From Abelmoschus esculentus (Eukaryota; Streptophyta; Magnoliopsida; Malvales; Malvaceae): a DNA stretch of 64,000 bases. The notes beneath the pieces are model-generated. The model did no database searches. It was not told the origin of the DNA and saw nothing but the letters and a program-made list of their open reading frames with translations. The stretch covers positions 689,501-753,500 of the forward strand of contig JAUCBN010000055.1 of NCBI GenBank assembly GCA_035048815.1, given 5' to 3'. Position 1 is the stretch's first letter, and each line of letters opens with the position of its first letter. This document shows positions 1-8,920 of the stretch, in pieces. The position numbers were made by a program, and so were the translations under genes.

Positions 1-443
1 GGCATACGTAATCACCCACCCTGAGTTTGGTCAGGCGGCGGACATATCGGCGTTGTAGGATTTTTATTATTAAATCACCGAAATAAAATTAATTTTGGTG
101 ATTAAAAGTCGGCTTAAATTTAGTATGGAGTTAATATTTTAAATAAAATTAAATGTTTAATACCAACAAAATTAAAATGATAAATCGAAAAATATTGCAA
201 TGATGTTATAAAAGACACCCAAATACTTATAAAATTTAACAATTAATAATATTTTATATAAATTTAAACTATATATTTGCTTTAATGAAGGACTGGAGAA
301 AACAGTGAAAATACCCCTGGGGTCTGGGGGTATTAAATATTAATATTTGTTCAAACAAACGCACACGATTATCTCAAGCTTCACTTCCCTTTTTTACTAA
401 CTCCATAGCCAAAACCTTCATTGTTTGTCTTTGTTCCCCTCTC

Positions 444-938
444 ATGGCGTCTTCCAGAGAAGGACACTACAGGGGAGTAAGGAAGAGGCCGTGGGGAAGA
501 TACGCAGCAGAAATACGAGACCCATGGAAAAAGACCAGGGTCTGGTTGGGTACATTCGACACACCGGAAGAAGCTGCAATGGCTTACGACGGTGCCGCTC
601 GATCCCTACGCGGTTCAAAAGCTAAAACAAATTTCCCCATCACCATGTCATCTTCGCTGCCGCCGCCAGCGGCTCTCTCTCTGGATCTCAACCTCGCCAC
701 TCAACGTCGTTGGCCTTTAGACTCAGTTCAGCATCACCGTTTAGCTCCCATGGGTGAGTTTCTGCAAACTGGGTTTTTTAAAGAAATGAACTTCGTTGGT
801 GACCGGTCATCGACGGGACAACCCGTTGTCGTTGCCGGTCCTCCTGTGCCGGAAAATGGGTCCACGGCGTCGTTTTTAGGGATTGTTCGACGAGGTTTGC
901 CTATTGATTTGAATGAACCTCCTCCATTGTGGCTGTGA
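444..938 (+). CDS. AP2/ERF transcription repressor (ERF subgroup VIII, ERF12-like)
   Basis: Intronless gene for a 164-residue ERF transcription factor expected to bind GCC-box promoters in the nucleus. The single AP2/ERF domain spans about residues 8-65, with the typical HYRGVRKRPWGRYAAEIRDP start and the WLGTF core. Two EAR-type repression motifs are visible: LDLNL at residues 80-84 and DLNEPP at 155-160, so it is most likely a repressor. The ATG at 444 was chosen because the AP2 domain begins a few residues later, as in short subgroup VIII ERFs; another frame opens at 425 but encodes no domain. It converges on a second EAR-type ERF about 5.5 kb away. The short N-terminus and the WKKTRVW sequence resemble ERF12, but I cannot separate it from related small ERFs without a tree. 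Confidence 0.93.
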   Translation: MASSREGHYRGVRKRPWGRYAAEIRDPWKKTRVWLGTFDTPEEAAMAYDGAARSLRGSKAKTNFPITMSSSLPPPAALSLDLNLATQRRWPLDSVQHHRLAPMGEFLQTGFFKEMNFVGDRSSTGQPVVVAGPPVPENGSTASFLGIVRRGLPIDLNEPPPLWL

Positions 939-1796
939 AATGTGGTATTCTGCCTTTAAAGGTTCTATTTTTAACTTTTAACAATCTTTAGGTGTATTTG
1001 GATAATATTTCTGTTTTAGTTTTAGAATTATCAGATTATATTAGAAAGTGAAAAACTTTGTGTACATATAAGTTTCATTTTCAAAAATTTATATATTAGA
1101 TAACCACATAAATAACATAAATATTATTATAAAAATATTTTTAGTGTAAATTTACTCAAAATTATGTTAAAATATTTATCGAACTCTTTACCATCTCGAT
1201 CCTTAACACAAATTTTCGTTGGATTGAATTTTAAAAGTAGGTATGGTCATAGGCTCCCTTTGAATGGTCTTCCCAACAAAAACTCTAGCTTGGAGCTTGC
1301 CATCTCGGTCGTGTACCAATAATGCAGCTGAAGGCGGCCTAGCTAGCTACAGAAAACCAAACTGCACGACCGCCTATACCGCTCGGGACATAAAATGATG
1401 CCATAGGGTTTGGCAAATCATGGGGGAAACAATGAATGGGATGGGATGGCCGGCACACCCTAGAGACCTCTACCTACCTTCCTTCTTTGTTCACAAAGTT
1501 CACATCATTTAATAATCAAACCAAACAACCAACAACTAATTCATCCAATAGGATGAGACGTTAAATATAGGAGTGTTTAAAACTCCTTAACCTGACGATC
1601 CGAAATAAAAATATATGATAATTCTTGAAAAAAAATTATTCGACTCAAAAATTATTAGGTCGGGCTTGAGTCAAAATTTTTAAAAATCGATCTTAATCAA
1701 AATTAAAATAAATTTTAATAAAGTCAAATATGAATAATAATAATAAAATGAGAGTCAATGTCTAATTATTGAGACACGATTTAAAAATTAAAAGGC
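939..1796. other. AT-rich intergenic, 3' flank of the ERF gene
   Basis: The first 100 or so bases are probably 3' UTR. A slightly more GC-rich stretch at about 1240-1500 has no convincing open frame. I see no gene or intact element here. Confidence 0.5.
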
Positions 1797-2835
1797 TTAA
1801 CTCAATAATAGGTGCCCAAAGTATACATTTTTTCTGAAATAGGTGCCTAATGTTTCTTTTGGCTGAAATAAGTGTCTAAACTATATATTTTTTCTGAGAT
1901 AGGTGCCTAATGTATTTTTTGGCTGAAATAGGTGCCTAAAGTTTTATTCCCTTAGTGTTTTAAGGTAACAATGTTAAAAGAAAATTGTTTAATTTATAAA
2001 TAAGTACTTAAACTATATTTTTTTAAAAAATAGGTGCATAATATAATTTTTATTAAAATAAATACCTAATTTTTTTCTTATAAGTAATTTATATTTCTTA
2101 TAAGATATAAAATTAGTTATATCTTAAATTAATCATTTAACCTTTTAAATTATGAGAAAAAATTATTTTTTAACAACATTAAAATAAAAAATAATTAAAA
2201 TTTATATAATTTTATATTAATATTTTTTATATTTTCCACAACAATCATCAATGGGACAAATCGATTCACTTGCAAGGACATGCCGCCGGTTCACATGGGG
2301 AATATATACAAAAATTTTTATATTCCTATTACATTTATAATTGTATCGAAAAAGAATTGAAAATATTAATATGAAATTATACAAATTTAATTATTTTTTA
2401 TTTTAGTGTTGTTAAAAAATATTTTTTTTCTCATAATTTCACTACTAATCAAATTTAAATAAATTATTAATCAATTATAATAAATAATTTAATAGATTAA
2501 AACGATGATATATAAATAATTTTACATCTTATAAGAAATATAAATTACTTATAAGAAAAAAATTAGGCATTTATTTCAATAAAAATTACATTAGGAACCT
2601 ATTTTAAAATATATATAGTTTAGGTACTTATTTATAAATTAAACAATTTTCTTTTAACAGTGTTACCTTAAAATACTAAGAGAATAAAACTTTAGGCACC
2701 TATTTCAGCCAAAAAATACATTAGGCACTTATCTCAGAAAAAAAATATAATTTAGACACTTATTTCAGCCAAAAAAAAATATTAGGCACATATTTCAGAA
2801 AAAATGTATACTTTAGGCACTTATTACTGAGTTAA
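1797..2835. mobile_element. 1.04 kb foldback element with long inverted arms
   Basis: The two arms (about 1797-2230 and 2360-2835) are inverted copies of each other over more than 400 bp, separated by about 130 bp of unrelated sequence. Both outer ends are TTAA followed by CTCA(A/G)TAATA(A/G)GTGCC. Each arm carries several degenerate repeats of a roughly 30-bp unit containing GGCTGAAATAGGTGCCTAA and an AT tract. There is no coding capacity, so it is non-autonomous. TTAA could be the target duplication or part of the terminal repeat. Foldback elements with repeat-containing arms are known in plants, but I do not recognise this family. Confidence 0.8.
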
Positions 2836-3881
2836 ACCAAATTAAAAATAAAATATTATTACCTAATTTGTTTAATTTAAAATTTAAAATCTGAATTGAG
2901 ATGATCGTCTTCTTTGTTCATTAACTAGAAATTAAACGGTAATAATGTATTATTGGTCATAACCTACTAAATCTTAAATAAATTGAAGTGCCATGCATAA
3001 TATATGAACACTTTATTATCAAACCCAATTAAATTTTTTTAGTTCAATAATTTCTGATCACTAAAGCAATGTTGTACCATTTAAAATAAATAAAATTAAT
3101 TAAAATGGGGTAAGTCATATCGAAGGTCACTCAATTATTAATAAAAATTATAATTATATCATTTGATTATTAAAAATTATAATTAAATTAGTTAAAAAAT
3201 TGAGTTGAATTCTAATTTAATTGAATCGTATTTTGATCGAATCGATATCAAATAACTTGTTATATATTTCGTATCATTTATAACACTACCCGCAATCAAT
3301 CCGCCGTCGTTTTCAGACGAAGTCACACGCATTTATTCAAGCATGGAAATTCTTTTTGCAACAATTATTTAGTCACCCCTAAAGAAATGACTGAAAATAC
3401 TACTGCTACTACGTAATGTAGGGGGCTATTTTGAATGGCTAAAACTTCAAGGGACTGATAAGCAATTGTCAGAAAATAGTAGATGCCTTGCATAATAGGT
3501 AACGAAATCGTTTGTTTCTTTACGGATAATAAATTTAGATGGATACATAATTAAATATTTATTACTCATTTATTTTTCCCAAAATTATTTGATTAAATTT
3601 ATTTGAAAAAAATAAATATTCAACCTGATAGTTTAATTAATTTAAATTTGAATGATAATATTTTGAGTTAAAAGTAAAACTTTAAACAAGTTTATATTCA
3701 AAATTATACAAAATAATGATAAATCAAACGAAATCGATGTAGAAATTTAGAAAACTTATCTATATTAGTCCTAACAATTTTTATTATTTTCAATTTTTTA
3801 TTTTAAAATATAAAAAATAAGAAAAAATTCTATTATTCCAAAACAAATATCATGATACCCCATTTCCCTACCTCCACCGTT
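2836..3881. other. AT-rich intergenic DNA
   Basis: No open frame with coding character, no RNA gene, and no intact element with ends I can define. Confidence 0.4.
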
Positions 3882-4392
3882 AGGGAGAGTGACAAAATTC
3901 AAACTCGACGGGTTTTGATTTCATTTGATTTGATCAAGTTGATTTTTTATAGAAAATTCGGGTTCATATTGGGTCGGGTTGAATTTTTACAATGGTGATC
4001 TCAAGTCGGGTCGGTTTTAGGATGAAAAAAATCTGACCCAACACGACTTGAGACTAATAATGTAATTTTTTTTATATATATTTTAGGGATATTATCAATA
4101 ATGATCCCTTTTTATATATATTTTATATAATTAGGTCACTAAAATTAATTTTTTTACAATTAGGACACTAAAAAATATTTCTTTATAGTTAGATCCTTAA
4201 ATTTTATTTTTTACAATTAAGTACATAAAATTTATATTTTTTTAATAATTCAGGTCGGGTCTAATCGATTTTAAAGCTTAAAAATCGGGTCAGATCGAAT
4301 TCTTTTCGTCCTAAACTGAGTCGGGTCGGGTGAAGATTATGATTCTTCGGATCGGGTGGGTCAAAAATCCGACTCGACCCGTGCTATCTTTA
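3882..4392 (+). mobile_element. hAT-like MITE with perfect 8-bp target site duplication
   Basis: A 511-bp non-coding element flanked on both sides by TCCACCGT (3874-3881 and 4393-4400), a perfect 8-bp duplication as hAT transposases make. The ends are TAGGGAGAG and a degenerate inverted counterpart, and CGGGTCGGGT-type motifs lie near both ends. A diverged copy of the same family lies in the opposite orientation at 54113-54514. Confidence 0.85.
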
Positions 4393-4400
4393 TCCACCGT

Positions 4401-6463
4401 CGGCACTTAAAAAAGCATCGTCAGCATGGCTGGTGGACTCAGGCCGCCGTCATTTCAACGTCCAAAACTACTCCCCTCATGTCGTGGCCCCCCCAACGCC
4501 TTAACTCTGCGGCGAGTGAAAACACGTGGGGCCCACCCCCTCCTCCCTCAAAGAATCTGTCGGCAGCCATCGCGTTACGGAAAATTCTAAACGTTGCCTT
4601 ACTTTTGACATTTGTGGGTTTTTTCCTGGTTTTTATGCTTCTTGTCGTACTGGTAATAACTCCGTGATCCTGTCCAATGACGGCGGCGGCAGTTCAACGT
4701 TGTCCTTTTTTTCTATATTAAGCGAACGGATTCTCTTTATCTCCTGTTTCGCATGGTTAATTAAGTATTAGTTACTATTAATACCGCCATTAGTTTTAGG
4801 TTAATTACGGTTTCTCTCCCTTCCCGCGTTGTTTTCTTACATTGTTCATGAATAATCATGTTAATTCCACCAATCATCATTAAATTATCACCCAACTTTT
4901 AAAGTAGCACCTAAATTTTAAAACATTCTAATTATGTCCTCATAGAATCTATATATATTATGTAAATCTAAACTTGTAGCATATATTAAAATGCATAATC
5001 CAAATTATAAATTACTATGTAACTACTACATCAACAATTTAAGATTTAATCGATACGGTTAACAGATTAATTCAAAAATATATATTTTTATACATATCAC
5101 TAGGGGCGGTGGCTACTTCATGTCCATGGGACATGGGAGCCATAAGTCAATGGAAGTACGTAAGATGAAGGGTTTACTTGGACGGTGGCTAATTCATGTC
5201 CATGCATGACCCATACACATGAAGGATCGTGGGACCCATGAAAATGAATTTTCAATTATTGAATTTTATTAAAATGAATGGAGAAAACCAAAACACAAGA
5301 AATCCAAAGATATAAAGTAAAATTTAATAATTCTAGCTTATTATTAGCATAAATTAATAAAATTTAACCAACAATATCAAAAGAATGTATAAAACATTTT
5401 TAAAGTCTAAATTCGAAAGTAATGACACATAAATACAATTCACAAATAAATAATTATTATTACTAAAAATGTTTAAAATAATTAACGAGTTGTTCACGAA
5501 CTTATCGAGTCAAGTTAAACTTTCCTTGATTCAATTCGTTAAGGTATCGAGTCGAGTTCGAGTTAAGTTAATCTGAATCGAGTATTTATCCAATTTTAAC
5601 TGAATCAAATTCGAATAACTCACGAGCTGCTTAACTTATTAAACACCCATAGTATAAACGATAAATTGAATTATTCAAAAAAAAAATTAGGACTAATTAT
5701 ATTATTCATATGCTAAATATAATTACTTTCTTTAAGTTGTCGTTGATAAAATGAATCTATTTCATTACTTTATTAAATTAGTATAATCCGAGTATCTTTT
5801 AATTATATTATATCTCAAATATATCATCTGAATGAGTTTGATTAAGCACTAATTAGCATCCTAAAATAATAATTAAATACATCAAATTTATTTTTTATTT
5901 CCGAAACTTTGTCACCTCATAGGAAACGAATTAAAGGCCACAACCCAACCTTTCCGTTTCCTTCTATCCTAGTGTGAAAGCGACAACTTTGTCTGTGAGC
6001 CTTGAGACATAGGTATCGACGACCGTAGACCCCACACCATCCAAAGAAAACATAAAGATAGAAATCGGCAGCCGAGATTCAACACTTCCCAGTAACAGCG
6101 GTGGCGTCCACGTGGGACCAGGGATTGTCTCCTTTTTAAATGATTAGATTCTTGGAAACTGGTAGATTGAAAATGATCGGACGGACGTACAACACGTGAA
6201 GATCTATCACGGCCATAAGAAATGTAATTTAATAGGATTAAAATTAAGATTAAGATTAATTCTAATGGGGAAGTACCTAGGAAGTGGTTAATCTATTTCT
6301 CTCAAAAGGGAAATTACTAAATTTATTAATAAGTAACTAAAAAATGGCCGTTGGAATATTTAATCCAAAAAAAAATACAAGGAGATCAACGTCTTCATCT
6401 ACGAATTTACGGAGGCCGATTTTTAATTTAAAAGCAAAAGTGAAAATTCAGTGCTTTCCGGCT
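4401..6463. other. Intergenic DNA between the convergent ERF genes
   Basis: The 4401-4760 part is comparatively GC-rich and holds short overlapping frames with no recognisable domain. At about 5480-5660 there is a degenerate repeat rich in TCGAGTCGAGTT-type motifs, resembling ends of hAT-like MITEs. No gene is supported. Confidence 0.4.
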
Positions 6464-7171
6464 CTAGATATCGGCGACGGCTGGCTGGTTAAGATCGATA
6501 TCGAGAAGTGGACACCGTTTGATCTCGTGATGGTTTAGATCAACGATGGATGATGAATCTGAGTCGCTTTGTACACCAACGTCGTTAAATGTCTCGGGAT
6601 AATCACGATGATTGAATTTCAACTGTTGAAACTGCTGTCCTTTCACAACATCAGGTCGAACCAACGCATCGAAGTAAAAAACTTGGGGGATTGCCGCGAC
6701 GGAAGGAAACCGGTTGGCGGAAACGCCGACGAGCGGTGAAAATTTCCCGAAAGGGAACAGAACGGTGGGGGAACCATATCCGAGGTTGAGATTTAAAGGG
6801 GAACAATCGACCTTGTTTGTTGTCTCACGGCTCGACGACTCCACCGTGCTACTCTGGCTAGGGCTCCGATTGTTGTTATTATTACCGTTATTATTGTTAC
6901 AACTACTTCCAATGTTGAGAATTTCAACGGGGAGGGGGAAATTAGTCTTTGCCTTAGCGCCACGGAACTCCCTGGCGGCGGCATCGTAGGCTCTAGCGGC
7001 TTCCTCAGCCGTATCGAAAGTTCCTAGCCAAACACGGCTCTTTTTTCCCGGATCTCTGATCTCAGCAGCGTAACGACCCCATGGACGCTTCCGTACACCT
7101 CTGAAATGGGCCTCTTTACTACCTCCGTTGCCGTTTCCCTTGACGTCTGCCGTTTTCTCTCTCGGCGCCAT
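6464..7171 (-). CDS. AP2/ERF transcription repressor (ERF subgroup VIII, ERF4/9/11-like)
   Basis: Intronless gene for a 235-residue ERF. The AP2/ERF domain covers about residues 22-80 (HFRGVRKRPWGRYAAEIRDP, then WLGTFDTAEEAARAYD). A polyasparagine stretch at about 92-101 follows, then an SQSSTVESS block, an LNLNL motif at 126-130 and a C-terminal EAR motif LDIDLNQPA near residue 223. This order is typical of class II ERF repressors that bind GCC boxes and recruit co-repressors through the EAR motif. The ATG is preceded on its strand by a TATA-like element about 110 bp upstream. It could be ERF4, 8, 9 or 11-like; the neighbouring short ERF favours an ERF11/ERF12 type pair. Confidence 0.94.
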   Translation of the reverse strand: MAPREKTADVKGNGNGGSKEAHFRGVRKRPWGRYAAEIRDPGKKSRVWLGTFDTAEEAARAYDAAAREFRGAKAKTNFPLPVEILNIGSSCNNNNGNNNNNRSPSQSSTVESSSRETTNKVDCSPLNLNLGYGSPTVLFPFGKFSPLVGVSANRFPSVAAIPQVFYFDALVRPDVVKGQQFQQLKFNHRDYPETFNDVGVQSDSDSSSIVDLNHHEIKRCPLLDIDLNQPAVADI

Positions 7172-7280
7172 TACTGGACTTTGGTTACCCCGTTTTAAGA
7201 CAGAAAATGATGAAATTTGTTGAGAAAAAAATGTGGGAGGACTGTCGCTTGTGCTTTGTAACAGGAGGTGGGAGGGTGAG

Positions 7281-7288
7281 TTTTATAG
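7281..7288 (-). promoter_or_regulatory. Probable TATA box of the 6464-7171 ERF gene
   Basis: On the minus strand this reads CTATAAAA, about 110 bp upstream of the start codon, a usual distance for a plant TATA box plus a short 5' UTR. Confidence 0.5.
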
Positions 7289-7659
7289 ATGGGAAAGATG
7301 AATCGGCGAGGAATTGAAGGAAGCGAGGTGGAACAGTCAACTAATAGATTTGACTGAGTGATGGCAGTTTCGTAAATTTAAGCAAACCTAGATTACGTAG
7401 CTTTCGGGTTGTCTTGAAGACAGCTTACTCTATCTTAAGTATTATCGTCCAAGGGCTCCTATCACTCGCTCTTTCATCGCGTCCATTCGACGCTCCATTT
7501 CTTTTAAATTTTAAAATTGCACTAAACATTCTCATATTATTGTTTGTATTCTAATTTGTTTACCACCAATAAAAAAACTTTAAAATCAAGTTTTTTATAT
7601 AATTCTCGGATTGAAAAAAGGCAAAAGAGCATTAATCTTATATTGTAAAGAAAAAAATT

Positions 7660-7930
7660 TAGGATATATAAACGGTGATGTTGTATATTTTATCAAACAT
7701 GTCTTTTAGAAAGAGAGTAACGATACCGTGACAAGTAGTATCAAAGCGACCCTTTAACTGTTCGTTTCACGTCGAACGCTCGTGAGAGGGATAGACAGGA
7801 TGAACAACCGTGATAAAAGGCCAATCACGAGAGCGAAAGATCTTGAGATATATAAACGGTGACGCTACACATTTTATTAGATATATTTTTTAAAAGAGAA
7901 TAATGACCTGTGACATAATAGACGATAGAT
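7660..7930 (+). repeat. Two degenerate copies of a retroelement-like repeat
   Basis: Two diverged units (about 7664-7740 and 7846-7925) each start with ATATATAAACGGTGA and run through an AAGAGAGTAA-like segment to GTGACA. In the first, GTGACA is followed by AGTAGTATCAAAGC, a decayed form of the LTR end plus initiator-Met tRNA primer site seen intact at 8849-8868. I read these as old LTR remnants. A third copy lies at about 38511-38590. Confidence 0.5.
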
Positions 7931-8229
7931 ATTATTGATGTATTATACCCTTCGAAAAATGATAGCACGTGAGAAAGTGAGCGTGAGAAAAGGCATGTTG
8001 ATCATATTGTCTACATGTTCTTGTAACGCGCCGTGCGACTTGGCTGCTTTTTTCTATTATTAGTCTTCAGAAATTTCCTTTTGTGCAATGATTTTCTACA
8101 AAGCACCAAACCCACGCCTTCATTTAAACTCTCCCTTTTGAACCGCTCGCTATGACCAAGCCATGTTCGAACACTGTCCAATCTAATATTGACACGTGTC
8201 TTGTGTCCCAATTATATGTGTGTTGATAA
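7931..8229. other. Short intergenic stretch left of the LTR element
   Basis: No recognisable gene. Short open frames cross it on both strands, and some continue into the LTR by chance. Confidence 0.4.
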
Positions 8230-8854
8230 TGTCACGGGCCGTTGTTTGGGGTCCAAGACATTGGCATCACATGGTGTGATGTGGCCTGCCCAAGTAATTC
8301 CAAGAGCAATGCTGGGCTTGCGAAGACCACCAACGTTGGCCCGATCCAGGGAGAGACTTATCCATCCAAGGTGTGTGAACACTTTGTGTGAACACAGAAG
8401 ATTCTTTCCATAGTTAGGTGGGAATATTCCCAGAATTATGCTTTGTAAATGGATAAGGTTGTATCATAGCCGTCGGTGTAAAATTGTATAGACCGTAGGA
8501 TCGAGGGGAGTTCAACTATAAATAGAGGCCTTCCCCACCTCATTAGATGTATCAGAGTATTCCAAGTTTCCAAGGAATAAAGGCATTTTCTCTAAATCTC
8601 CAAGTGTGTTTCTTTCTTTGTTCTTTAGTGTTCTTGAACGTTCTTGAGCGTTCTTGAAGAGTTCTTCCTAGCTCATCTCGTTTGATTCGCTTCCGCATAG
8701 AACGCTTTGCGTTTGTCGGTGCTTGGGAAGTTTGATCTTCCGTGAAGGGTGAAAAGGCTTACTTAGGCGTTTGTCTAGAGTTATAAAGCCTAAGGCCGCA
8801 CGTTCTGGATAGAGTTGCCGAGTTCTACGGGCGTGAAAATCTAGGGACGTGACA
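8230..8854 (+). repeat. 5' LTR
   Basis: 625 bp, bounded by TG and CA. It contains a TATA box, CTATAAATAG, at 8516-8525 and a polyadenylation signal, AATAAA, at 8576-8581, which place the promoter and R region. The 5' end TGTCACGGGCCG is common among plant Ty3-like LTRs. Confidence 0.93.
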
Positions 8855-8856
8855 AG

Positions 8857-8868
8857 TGGTATCAGAGC
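8857..8868 (+). promoter_or_regulatory. Primer binding site (initiator Met tRNA type)
   Basis: TGGTATCAGAGC starts two bases after the 5' LTR and is complementary to the 3' end of plant initiator methionine tRNA, the usual primer for such elements. Confidence 0.9.
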
Positions 8869-8920
8869 CTTGTTCGAGCAACGTTCTAGCCGTTCGAGGT
8901 ACGAAAACATCGATTTTGAG

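Noticed and set aside
4356..4667. 103-codon plus-strand open frame with a hydrophobic end
   Set aside because: It starts inside the hAT-like MITE and crosses its right end, so the frame was created by an insertion. No domain, and only low-complexity Pro runs and a chance hydrophobic stretch.
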